Positions 19,561 through 28,800 of a DNA stretch of 45,809 nt are shown piece after piece. The translations under genes and the position numbers were made by a program. Position 1 is the first letter of the stretch, and each line of letters opens with the position of its first letter. The notes beneath the pieces are model-generated. The model was given only the letters and a program-made list of their open reading frames with translations. It was not told the origin of the DNA and did no database searches. This stretch comes from Chloroflexota bacterium (GTDB lineage: Bacteria > Chloroflexota > Dehalococcoidia > Lucifugimonadales > Lucifugimonadaceae), in the NCBI GenBank assembly GCA_027623655.1, contig JAQBVG010000009.1:1-45809 (forward strand), read 5' to 3'.

Positions 19561-20301
19561 TTGGTCTTGTGTAAGCGATCCGGCAATCTACCTCTTTCGT
19601 CGCTGTGGAGGCCGGGGGTCATGGGAATAAGTCGCTTGGAAAAACAGGTTGACAGGCCGCGAACGAGAGGTGGGTTTAATACTGCGGACGGCATGTTTTC
19701 CGTTGCCGGAGATCAGCGGATCATCACCTGGAACTCTGCGGCTGAAAAGCTGCTTGGCTATACGGAACAGCAGGTGGTCGGCAAGAAATGCTACGACGTC
19801 CTGTGTGCCGGCAACAGTCATGGCCGGGTTCGGTGCAGGCGCGAGTGCGTGGTGGTGACAAACGCCGGGAAGGGTCGAGTAACGCGAGATTTCGATCTCG
19901 AGTGCAAAACGTACGACGGGGCGCCCGTACTGCTGAATATGAGCGTGTTGCTTCTGCGAAGTGGCCCTTCACCACGGGAGGTACTGCACCTGTTCAGGGA
20001 CGTGACCGACAGGCGAAGCGTTGAACGGGCGTCGTCCCCCGGAAGATCGGCAGTGAACGGGGAGCTGGCAGTGACGAACGGGAATTCGACAGTCGTTCAA
20101 TACAAACTTCCACCGCTCACAACACGCGAAGATCAAGCGCTCCGTTTGCTGGCTGCCGGCAAAAACACGACGGACATTTCGGAGATCCTGGCGATACGCC
20201 CACTGACGGCGAGAAATCACGTAAGTCGATTGCTGGCCAAGCTCGGGTGCAGATCGCGACTCGAAGCCGTCGCCCTTGGCACCAGGTCAGGTCTTCTTTG
20301 A
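19561..20301 (+). CDS. PAS-domain LuxR-type transcriptional regulator
   Basis: PAS: ITWNSAAEKLLGYTEQQVVGKKCYDVLC...; C-terminal HTH LTTREDQALRLLAAGKNTTDISEILAIRPLTARNHVSRLLAKLGCRSRLEAVALG. Confidence 0.88.
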   Translation: MVLCKRSGNLPLSSLWRPGVMGISRLEKQVDRPRTRGGFNTADGMFSVAGDQRIITWNSAAEKLLGYTEQQVVGKKCYDVLCAGNSHGRVRCRRECVVVTNAGKGRVTRDFDLECKTYDGAPVLLNMSVLLLRSGPSPREVLHLFRDVTDRRSVERASSPGRSAVNGELAVTNGNSTVVQYKLPPLTTREDQALRLLAAGKNTTDISEILAIRPLTARNHVSRLLAKLGCRSRLEAVALGTRSGLL

Positions 20302-20457
20302 TTTTTCCTGTCACACCTGCAATCGATCGTTGGTGAGATTGCACCTGTTTGTGGCAGCAGGGGCTGGCTACTCTCGACCCTTGTTTGCAAAACCGGGATC
20401 AATTCTGAGCCAGATGTTGCTTGAGTTCCGAGGGAGATTGAACTGAACAGAGACACA

Positions 20458-21189
20458 TTGACGGCAGCGTTCATCTGGATACTGCTCACGATCATCAGCG
20501 AAGTGTTGTTCCTGTCGTTCGATATTTTCGGCGATGCTGTAACCGAGCAGGGTGTCTTCATCGATGAGGCGTTCGTGCTACTCGTGGTACTGGCAATCCC
20601 GATCTTTACGTTTGTGATCACCACCCTTGGTTACGTACTGGTCAAATTCCGTGCAAAAGGCGACGAGCTGGAAGATTCCGCTCCGGTGAGGACCCACGAC
20701 AAGTGGGCCAGGTCGTGGCTTGTGTGGACAACTGTTCTGTGCCTGGTGGTGATCGTTCATCCGGGCTACACCGGACTGCTCGAACTCCGCAAAACGAACG
20801 CTGAGGAGCCTGACCTGACGGTGAACGTTACCGGACGGCGCTGGCAGTGGTCGTACGAATATGAGGGTCGTGGCGTCCAGTTGTTCGCGATGGACGAGAT
20901 GCTCATTCTCCCGAACGACTCACTCATTCGTTTCATTATTACGTCTGAAGATCAAGACGTAATTCATTCGTTCTGGATTCCGGCATTCCGAATGAAGATC
21001 GACGCTGTCCCCGGTCTGACTACCTATTTCGACGTCAACACTCTCGAGATTGGCCACTTCAACGACGATGTCAACTTCAGGGTCCAGTGCGCCGAACTTT
21101 GCGGTACCGACCATTCGCTGATGTTTACAAGAATCGCTGTTGTTGAGCGCGCTGAGTTCGAACAGTGGATTGCGGAGAAAGCGGCCTAA
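20458..21189 (+). CDS. coxB: cytochrome c oxidase subunit II
   Basis: CuA motif CAELCGTDHSLM; HSFWIPAFRMKIDAVPG; two N-terminal TM segments. Confidence 0.95.
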   Translation: MTAAFIWILLTIISEVLFLSFDIFGDAVTEQGVFIDEAFVLLVVLAIPIFTFVITTLGYVLVKFRAKGDELEDSAPVRTHDKWARSWLVWTTVLCLVVIVHPGYTGLLELRKTNAEEPDLTVNVTGRRWQWSYEYEGRGVQLFAMDEMLILPNDSLIRFIITSEDQDVIHSFWIPAFRMKIDAVPGLTTYFDVNTLEIGHFNDDVNFRVQCAELCGTDHSLMFTRIAVVERAEFEQWIAEKAA

Positions 21190-21199
21190 AGGCCAGAAA

Positions 21200-23062
21200 G
21201 TGCAAGAGGACCGGCAATTGGCAGCGTTTTTTCCGTTAGTTAGAGGCCTGGTTTACGCCGCTGTTGGCTTTGCAATTGGTGCTGGCATATCTCTCGGCAT
21301 AACCGGCCTGACCGGCGAGCCAGCAAAAGAGCCGCTGATTGTGCTCGGGTACGTATTCGCCGTGATCGGTTGGCTCATGGGCGTCGGGATGTGGAAAGCC
21401 TGGGGCCGGGAATGGTTTGGTAAATCCACATCCAACAATCCATCCGGCGGGTGGGAGCGGTATCTGAGGTTCAACACCGATCACAAGGTGATCGGGATCC
21501 AGTACCTCACCTCGCTTGCAGTAGTTTTCTTACTCGCTGGCCTGCTCGCGATGGTGATCAGGGCTGAACTCGCCGACTCCGGGCAAAACCTGCTTACGAA
21601 GACCGACTACAACACCACCATGAGCCTCCACGGCATCATGATGATCGCGGTCGCTGTGGCGGCGGTGATGGGAGGATTTTCGAACTTTGTCCTCCCGTTA
21701 ATCATCGGTGCGGAGGACGTGGCGTTCCCAAGGATCAACGCGCTGAGCTTCTGGATCGTGCCGCCGGTGGTAGTCATGCTGCTGTTGTCGCCGCTCTTTG
21801 GAGGGTTCGACACCGGCTGGACGGCATATCCGCCACTCGCAACACAGGCTGCCACTGGCGCCCTGCTGTTCGAACTGGCGTTCCTGACGTTTGGAATCTC
21901 GTCGATTCTTGGTGGAATGAACTTCATAGCGACGATCATCACGCAGCGAGCGCCGGGAATGACCTGGGGGCGTTTGCCGATCTTCGCCTGGTCGGTGCTG
22001 GCCGCATCGGTAATTTCGCTCACTGCCACCCAGTGGGTCGCTTACGGCCTGCTGATGATCATCTTCGAACGCATATTCAACATGGTGTTCTTTTCGCCTC
22101 CCGGCGGTAACGCCCTGTTGTACGAGCACGTTTTCTGGTTCTACTCACATCCTGCTGTGTACATCATGATTTTGCCGGCGTTCGGAGCCGAACTCGAGAT
22201 CATCAGCCATTTCGCCAGAAAGCCGTTGTTCGCTTACAGATGGGTGGTGCGCTCGTTTGCACTGATCGTGTTCCTGAGCTTTATCGTGTGGGCTCACCAT
22301 CTGTTTACGAGTGGAATGGGCGAAAACCTTCACGGCCCGTTCATGATCCTGACAGAGCTGATTTCGATACCTACGGGAATCGTGTTCCTCTCTGCCCTGG
22401 GGACGTTGTGGCGAAGCAAGCTGAGGTTGAAGGTACCGCTGCTCTTTGCCCTGGGCGTCGTGTTCAACTTTACGATCGGCGGACTCACAGGAATATTCCT
22501 TGCAGACGTCGCAACGGATATTTCGTTGCAGGACACCTATTTCGTGGTTGCTCACTTCCACTACACGATCATGGGCGGCGAGATATTCGCAATTTTCGCT
22601 GCCGGGTACTACTGGTTCCCAAAGATCACCGGCCGTATGTACAACGAGACACTCGGGCGCATTCACTTTGGTCTGATGTTTGTGCTTTACAACATCACGT
22701 TCCTGGCGATGTTCATACCCGGTTCGGTCGGTATGAACCGTCGTGTAGCCGAATATCCTCCCCAGTACGAGTTCATGAACCTGATCGTATCGATCGCTGC
22801 GTTCGGGCTCGGCCTGGCTTTCCTGCCATGGATTTACAACATGCTCAATTCGTGGATCCGCGGAGAGAAGGCACCGGACAACCCGTGGGGAGCAAAGACG
22901 CTCGAATGGCAGACGAGTTCACCGCCGCCGCTTGAGAACTTCCACGAGATGCCGAAAGTCACCGGTGACCCGTACGGCTACGGCGACGAGACCGTGATTC
23001 ACGCACGCTTTGACCCTTCAACGACAGCTTCTCACCAACCTGCGCCGGCGGAAGGCGACTAG
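21200..23062 (+). CDS. coxA: cytochrome c oxidase subunit I (GTG start at 21200 proposed; ORF track start 21140)
   Basis: TDHKVIGIQYL, SLHGIMMI, EDVAFPRINALSFW, FYSHPAVYIMILP, WAHHLFTSGM, DTYFVVAHFHYTIMGG. Confidence 0.95.
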   Translation: MQEDRQLAAFFPLVRGLVYAAVGFAIGAGISLGITGLTGEPAKEPLIVLGYVFAVIGWLMGVGMWKAWGREWFGKSTSNNPSGGWERYLRFNTDHKVIGIQYLTSLAVVFLLAGLLAMVIRAELADSGQNLLTKTDYNTTMSLHGIMMIAVAVAAVMGGFSNFVLPLIIGAEDVAFPRINALSFWIVPPVVVMLLLSPLFGGFDTGWTAYPPLATQAATGALLFELAFLTFGISSILGGMNFIATIITQRAPGMTWGRLPIFAWSVLAASVISLTATQWVAYGLLMIIFERIFNMVFFSPPGGNALLYEHVFWFYSHPAVYIMILPAFGAELEIISHFARKPLFAYRWVVRSFALIVFLSFIVWAHHLFTSGMGENLHGPFMILTELISIPTGIVFLSALGTLWRSKLRLKVPLLFALGVVFNFTIGGLTGIFLADVATDISLQDTYFVVAHFHYTIMGGEIFAIFAAGYYWFPKITGRMYNETLGRIHFGLMFVLYNITFLAMFIPGSVGMNRRVAEYPPQYEFMNLIVSIAAFGLGLAFLPWIYNMLNSWIRGEKAPDNPWGAKTLEWQTSSPPPLENFHEMPKVTGDPYGYGDETVIHARFDPSTTASHQPAPAEGD

Positions 23063-23102
23063 GTCTCTTCATCAAGTAGAGAGCGCACATTAAAACTACG
23101 AA

Positions 23103-23363
23103 ATGCACAAAACACTTCAACAAACAATGAAAACAGGCTGGGTAGTGATTGGGCTTCTTGCCGTCATGACTGCCGTAGAGTTCGCCATCGCGGTGATGGC
23201 AAAAGACAGCCTTTTGTTAGCCCTTCTCCTGATAATCGCGCTCGCCAAGGGGTGGCTGATCATCCAGTACTTCATGCATTTCGGCCAGCTGTGGGAACAC
23301 GTTAGCGATGCCTGGTACGGAATGCTAAACGACGACCCTGCAGCGGACTCGGACGAGGACTAG
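23103..23363 (+). CDS. cytochrome c oxidase subunit IV (prokaryotic type)
   Basis: 86 aa, three hydrophobic segments, AKGWLIIQYFMHF typical of prokaryotic COX IV; between coxA and coxC. Confidence 0.85.
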   Translation: MHKTLQQTMKTGWVVIGLLAVMTAVEFAIAVMAKDSLLLALLLIIALAKGWLIIQYFMHFGQLWEHVSDAWYGMLNDDPAADSDED

Positions 23364-23367
23364 AACT

Positions 23368-23934
23368 GTGACTCAACACGTACCGAACGTAAACCACAGG
23401 TTCAACTCTCTGACCATCAACAGGCTCGGCCTGTGGCTGTTCCTGGTTTCCGACGCGTCTTTTTTCATTGCCCTGATTACATCCAGGTTCTTCGTCGAAG
23501 GGACCAGCCGGCCGGATCATGTCAACCAGGCCCTCGGTCTCGGCCTGACCGTTCTCCTGCTGCTGAGCAGCCTGACAGCCTATCGCGCAGAAGCTGCGGC
23601 GGAGCACGGCGATAGAAAGCAGGCGCAGAAAATGTTGCTGGCTACTATTGCGATGGGAGTGATATTCATCGTTGGGGTCGCTTTTGAGTGGTACGAGGCC
23701 CTGCAGCACTTCCCACCGTCCACCGGGTTTGGCACCATCCTTTTCACACTCACCGGGGTGCACGTAACACACGTTGCGACCGGTGTCCTGGCACTTGGCT
23801 TCGTGTATTTCCAGGTTCGAAGATCGGAGTCGGACGCCGACAGTCAGTGGGCCGTAGAAGGCGCAGTGAAGTGGTGGCACTTTGTCGACGTGGCGTGGGT
23901 ATTCATCTATCCAACCCTGTACCTCGTCGGGTAG
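23368..23934 (+). CDS. coxC: cytochrome c oxidase subunit III
   Basis: GLWLFLVSDASFFIALITSRF...FTLTGVHVTHVATGVLAL...WWHFVDVAWVFIYPTLYLVG. Confidence 0.94.
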   Translation: MTQHVPNVNHRFNSLTINRLGLWLFLVSDASFFIALITSRFFVEGTSRPDHVNQALGLGLTVLLLLSSLTAYRAEAAAEHGDRKQAQKMLLATIAMGVIFIVGVAFEWYEALQHFPPSTGFGTILFTLTGVHVTHVATGVLALGFVYFQVRRSESDADSQWAVEGAVKWWHFVDVAWVFIYPTLYLVG

Positions 23935-24218
23935 TCGTCACACATCGCGACCTTGCACTAACGAATTCGCCAGGCGCACAGGCTGTCGGACTCGGGATCG
24001 TTCGGCGGACCGTCGAATGCGATGATCTGGCGTCACCGGACGAATATCTCCGGATGCCCGCCTGTCGCAAGTTGTTTTCATTCTGCTGAATCCCCGTTCG
24101 TTCGTGAACCTCACATTTAATTCACTTCGCACCCCGGTAACTGCGCTCCGTGCTCACGCCACGTTCATATGCTGCGGGTAGTGTGTTTTACTCGGGGCAG
24201 CTATCTGAGGTGGAATGA

Positions 24219-25211
24219 ATGTTTAAAAAAATACTCGTGCCTTTAGATGGCTCAGAACACGCACGTAAAATTGTGGGCTGGGCTACGGGTTTAGCAGGGG
24301 CACTGAAGGCCGAAATAATTCTGCTTTCTGTGATCGATCCAGAAGAAATCGAGATACTCGAGGCGACGACGCGCGGCTTACGCGACGATGTCGAATCGCG
24401 TTCTGCGAGTGGAACGGGTGTAAGGACAAGGGTCAGAGCACCTGCCGAGGTGATTGAAGACGCGCTTGAACAGGCCGAAAAAGACCTTCGGGTCGAAGCG
24501 CAGAAAATCAGGGCGGCAGGCGTAAAGGCGACTGTCAGCGTCGGCGCCGGCTCACCGGCGGAGGTGATCGTTTCTGATGCACACAGGCTTGGAGCCGACC
24601 TGATTGCGATGGCTACTCGAAGAGAATCTGCCCTGGCACGCGGCGTGCTCGGCAGTGTGACTGACCGAGTGCTTCACTCGACGTCAACGCCGATCCTTAC
24701 GATGTACCCAGGTGAAATTCATGAGTCGGGAGATTATGGCGCCAGCAGCCAACCACCAACACATGTAATCGTTCCCCTTGACGGATCGACTCTGTCAGAA
24801 TCGGCGGTCAGGCCCGCGATGGAAATTGCGAAGGCTGCCGGTGCCGACATCGTGTTCACTGAAACGGTCAGATTGCCGTTCTTCGGGGTTGGAGTAGCGG
24901 GCATCGAGTATGGGGCAGGCGACTTCGCCGGTGATTACACGGTCGATACGCAAAAAGAAGAAGTGACGGAATATCTGGAGGAATTTATCACGGCGGCGAA
25001 GGCGGAAGGGGTTGCAGCTCGACTCAGCGTTCGCGTTGGAAGTCCGTCGCAACAGATAGTGGAAGAGGCTGCCGAAGTGGAGGGCAGCATCATCGTTATG
25101 GGATCCCACGGCTCGGGAGGTCTCAAACGATGGGTAGTGGGGAGCGTCGCCGACAAGGTGATCCGGTCTGCCCGTCGACCTGTGCTGGTGATTCCTCCGA
25201 AGACAGGTTAG
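24219..25211 (+). CDS. universal stress protein, two tandem USP domains
   Basis: MFKKILVPLDGSEHARKIVGWA...LGADLIAMATRR...LGSVTDRVLHSTSTPILT and second copy VIVPLDGSTLSESAVRPA...IIVMGSHGSGGLKRWVVGSVADKVIRSARRPVLVI. Confidence 0.95.
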   Translation: MFKKILVPLDGSEHARKIVGWATGLAGALKAEIILLSVIDPEEIEILEATTRGLRDDVESRSASGTGVRTRVRAPAEVIEDALEQAEKDLRVEAQKIRAAGVKATVSVGAGSPAEVIVSDAHRLGADLIAMATRRESALARGVLGSVTDRVLHSTSTPILTMYPGEIHESGDYGASSQPPTHVIVPLDGSTLSESAVRPAMEIAKAAGADIVFTETVRLPFFGVGVAGIEYGAGDFAGDYTVDTQKEEVTEYLEEFITAAKAEGVAARLSVRVGSPSQQIVEEAAEVEGSIIVMGSHGSGGLKRWVVGSVADKVIRSARRPVLVIPPKTG

Positions 25212-25232
25212 CCAGACGGCTCCCACAGCGAC

Positions 25233-25270
25233 CAACGCCCGACTCGCCAACCGGCGATGATCGGGCGTTG
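25233..25270. terminator. hairpin downstream of the universal stress protein gene
   Basis: CAACGCCCGA (25233-25242) pairs perfectly with TCGGGCGTTG (25261-25270), with an inner CGCC/GGCG stem; no strong T-tract. Confidence 0.5.
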
Positions 25271-25390
25271 TTGCGTTCGTGACTCGACCAATGACCGTAT
25301 ATGACGTAAATTGCCACGTACCGGTCCCTGAACAGCGGTAACATCTGCCGAGCGACTCGCGCATCCCAGGCACGGACTTTTCATCACGTC

Positions 25391-26719
25391 ATGTCTTCAA
25401 ATCAAGTCATCGGTAACGGCCAACAGCCCCACCCGCCTTCAGGATCAATGGCTGGACCTCTTGAAGGGGTTCGAGTTCTAGAGTTCGGCAGTTTCGTGGC
25501 GGGTCCGTGGGGAGGACAACTGCTCGCCGACATGGGCGCCGACGTCATCAAGATCGAGCCACCATCCGGCGATCCGTGGCGGCACGCATCCCCGTTCGCA
25601 CCGAACGAGAGCCGGGTTTTCGTACCGCTGAATCGCGGGGTACGGAGCATATGCCTCGATCTGAAGCAGGAATCGGCGCGGCATGCACTCCGAAAGTTGA
25701 TCGAATCTTCCGACGGAATTATTTCCAACAACCGGCGCGACACTGCACTGAAACTTGGTATCGACTACGAATCCGTATCAAAAATTAACCCCCGCCTGGT
25801 TTACGTCGATATCACGGCCTACGGCCCGAAAGGGCCACGAGCAGACATGCCGGGCTTCGACCTTATCGTGCAGGGCTACACGGGTGCGGTCGCAAGTGAA
25901 GGCAAGATCACCGGGGACGGTCAGCCAGAGGTTGTTTGGTCGTCTTCGTATATAGACTTTTCGACCGGATACGCGGCAGCAAACGGAATCCTGGCCGGGA
26001 TCGTCGGACGCAGTAAAACGGGCAAAGGCCAGCTCGTTTCGACAAGTCTGCTGGCTAACGCCATCGCGATGCAGACCCTCCGCATCGCCGATATCCAGGG
26101 GCTGCCAGCACCGGCGCGGAACTGGTACAACGAAGTTTATCCTCAACTCGTCAGGGACGGTATGAGCTATGAAGAGATACAGGACAGTTACCAGGGAACG
26201 GTCAGGCCGCTCATTTACCGGTGCTACTACCGCGCTTACAGGACCCTCGATGGAGGCCTGACACTGGGAACGCTGGCTGTTCATGCCCGGGCTCGATTGC
26301 TCAAGGTATTCGGGCTGGACGACCCGAGGGTCACCGATCCCGACTACGACCAGTCGACACCGGAGGCAACAGAGTTGGGGCTGCGGCTGGTAGCCGAATT
26401 CGAAAGAATCTTCGCCAGCAAAACGACCGACTACTGGTTCAAAGAACTCCGCTCGCACGATATTCCGTGCGATCCGATTCGATTCGTCGAAGAGATGGTC
26501 AACGACGAGCAGGCGCTTGCGAACGACTATGTCGTTCAGGTGGAACACCACACCGGACACAGGATCAGCACGTCGGGCCCGATCCTGACATTCGGAGACG
26601 GGATGCCCGTGCTGGCCTCGTCGCCGTCTCTGGGTCAACACACTGACGAGGTACTTGAAGATATCGGCTTCTCACCAGACGCGGTCAAGAACCTTCACAA
26701 CGAGGGGGCCGTCAGGTGA
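25391..26719 (+). CDS. CaiB/BaiF family CoA-transferase
   Basis: PLEGVRVLEFGSFVAGPWGGQLLADMGADVIKIEPPSGDPWR...DITAYGPKGPRADMPGFDLIVQGYTG. Confidence 0.95.
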   Translation: MSSNQVIGNGQQPHPPSGSMAGPLEGVRVLEFGSFVAGPWGGQLLADMGADVIKIEPPSGDPWRHASPFAPNESRVFVPLNRGVRSICLDLKQESARHALRKLIESSDGIISNNRRDTALKLGIDYESVSKINPRLVYVDITAYGPKGPRADMPGFDLIVQGYTGAVASEGKITGDGQPEVVWSSSYIDFSTGYAAANGILAGIVGRSKTGKGQLVSTSLLANAIAMQTLRIADIQGLPAPARNWYNEVYPQLVRDGMSYEEIQDSYQGTVRPLIYRCYYRAYRTLDGGLTLGTLAVHARARLLKVFGLDDPRVTDPDYDQSTPEATELGLRLVAEFERIFASKTTDYWFKELRSHDIPCDPIRFVEEMVNDEQALANDYVVQVEHHTGHRISTSGPILTFGDGMPVLASSPSLGQHTDEVLEDIGFSPDAVKNLHNEGAVR

Positions 26720-26760
26720 ACCTCGTGTCACACAGATGTGGCCTGACATAGGCGCGGCAC

Positions 26761-27555
26761 ATGCGAGCAATCTTGCGCTTTGTCATTCGGCCATTCACCT
26801 GGCTAGAAAGACGTGTTTTATTTGTGCCCGAGCACACGTTCCGCGGCACACCAGATCACGTCGGCCTCGGCTACGAAGATATCTACCCGATCACCGTGGA
26901 CGAGGTGACCCTGCACGGCTGGCATATTTTCGGTGAGTCTGATGTCGTCTGGTTGATATTTCACGGGAACGGCGGAAACATCAGCGTCCGGCTCGATCAG
27001 TACGTGGAGCTTCACCGTCGTTACGAGGCGTCAATAGTCGCTATCGATTACAGGGGATACGGGCGAAGTCACGGGACGCCGTCGGAACATGGCCTGTACG
27101 CCGATGCCTTCGCTACCTATGAATTCACTCGCAAACTGTATCCCGGCAGGAAGATCGTGGTGTTTGGACGCTCGATGGGTGCCGCTGTCGCTGCGCAACT
27201 GGCCAGCGTAATCTCTCCGGAGGCACTGGTGCTCGAGGCTCCCGTGTCGTCGATACCCGAGGTGATGCGAGAACATGCGCCATGGACCCGGTTCACCCCT
27301 TTACGGCTGATGATCCGCGCAAAGTTCGACACCGCCAGGTATGTGTCGATCATCCCGACTCCGGTGCTGCTGTTTCACGGCGACTCTGACTCGACCGTTT
27401 CCTTCAGGAACTCATAACGAATATTCGAGGCGGCTAGTAATCCCAAACGGCTTAAAATCATTCGCGGAGGCGATCACGACGGGCTGGACCTTGTTGATCC
27501 CGATACCTACCACCGTGTCCTGGGTGAGTTTCTACTCGAGAACGGTGCCCTATGA
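26761..27555 (+). pseudogene. alpha/beta hydrolase with one in-frame TAA (27415-27417)
   Basis: FHGNGGNISVRLDQY...AIDYRGYGRSHGTPSEHGLYADAFATYEF...VFGRSMGAAVAAQLA...PVLLFHGDSDSTVSFRNS-TAA-RIFEAASNPKRLKIIRGGDHDGLDLVDPDTYHRVLGEFLLENGAL*; the post-stop part supplies the expected terminal catalytic His (GGDHDG). Confidence 0.85.
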
Positions 27556-28302
27556 AATCTTTTCGGCGGTAAGAGCTGCACGTGGTCGGGGCAGGAAAGG
27601 CTTGCCTCGCACACCAGTTTCGTAAACGGGCCGTGCCGGTCGTTTCTGGGTAAACGAGGGTGTAGGTCCAGCAGGTCGAAACTCGTCGAGAACCGAGATA
27701 GTCACCGATTCCAGTCTGATTCCTTCTTCCCGTTGTTGTGCAAGGTTATCCAGCGCAACGTCGGAGAGACCAGATCCCGGGCGCCTGTCCTCGGGGAATT
27801 TTCGCAGGCAATTTCGTTGGCCGACGAGAGCCGGGCGCGGGGTCGCACTGCTGCAGGCGTGCGCCCACGGGCACATATATGCGATACAGAGAGTTGTTTC
27901 ACCCGACATGGGTGCGCCGGCGATCGATATTCCGATCCGGGCCATTGCGTCGCGTTGAATCCGACGTAGCTTTCGCCGTCGTTTATCGATCCATATTCGT
28001 GGCAGTCCCGGCAATCGAAGTCGTCTCAGAGAGGAATTTTGAACTTGAACGCTGAAATAGTGACATATCCCGCGGCCGAACCGCGGTGTCGATGTCAGTG
28101 TGTAAACGTAATCTACACGTAGCTGTATGGCCGGTCCCATGCCGCCAAACCCCTAAATTGCAGAATTTTTACGCACGTCGCGATAATTGAACTCGATAAC
28201 AAGCCACTCATGCTTCTACTCTGTCGGGGGCGGTGATAGCGGTTTCGGCAATACACTTACAGGCTGAATATCCGAAATACAGTTCATGTCGAGGTCGAAT
28301 TC

Positions 28303-28800
28303 TTGCCAGTTCCTGAATCACGCCCTGAACCGATCGACGTCCCTCGCTCAGTAATCGAGGAGATTTACCGGCACGCACGCGATTCGTTTCCGAATGAGTG
28401 CTGCGGTTGGTTGACAGGTGAGAGGGACTCAAACATCGCGGGTGGCGTCAGGCGTGCTGTTAATGCGTATAAACCCGGACTTCACCCGACCGCCAACGAC
28501 AGGACAGCCGAACGAGCATACGTGATCTCCGATGGCGACCTGCTCGAACTGGCACGTACCCTCGAAGACGATGTGCGCCCGAAGATCATCTATCACTCGC
28601 ACCCTATTGGTCAGGCGTATTTTTCTGAGACCGACCGTGCCAATGCCCGCGACCCCTGGGGTGAGGGGCCTGCCTACCCGGTTCAGCAGATCGTAATCGG
28701 CATAGATCGAGAACGTGTGGTTGTCGCACGCCAGTTTGCGTGGGACGACAAGGTCGATGATTTCGTGGAGATCGCCGTGTTCGATGGCGCCGATATCTAG
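28303..28800 (+). CDS. stand-alone JAMM/MPN+ (Mov34-like) metallopeptidase
   Basis: NECCGWLTG and JAMM motif IIYHSHPIGQAYFSETDRANA. Confidence 0.9.
   Translation: MPVPESRPEPIDVPRSVIEEIYRHARDSFPNECCGWLTGERDSNIAGGVRRAVNAYKPGLHPTANDRTAERAYVISDGDLLELARTLEDDVRPKIIYHSHPIGQAYFSETDRANARDPWGEGPAYPVQQIVIGIDRERVVVARQFAWDDKVDDFVEIAVFDGADI

Noticed and set aside
22145-22666. 173-aa antisense ORF in coxA
   Set aside because: Antisense to canonical subunit I motifs; no recognisable domain.
25778-26641. 287-aa antisense ORF across the CoA-transferase gene
   Set aside because: Antisense shadow ORF typical of moderately GC-rich codon bias; the sense frame has clear family motifs.
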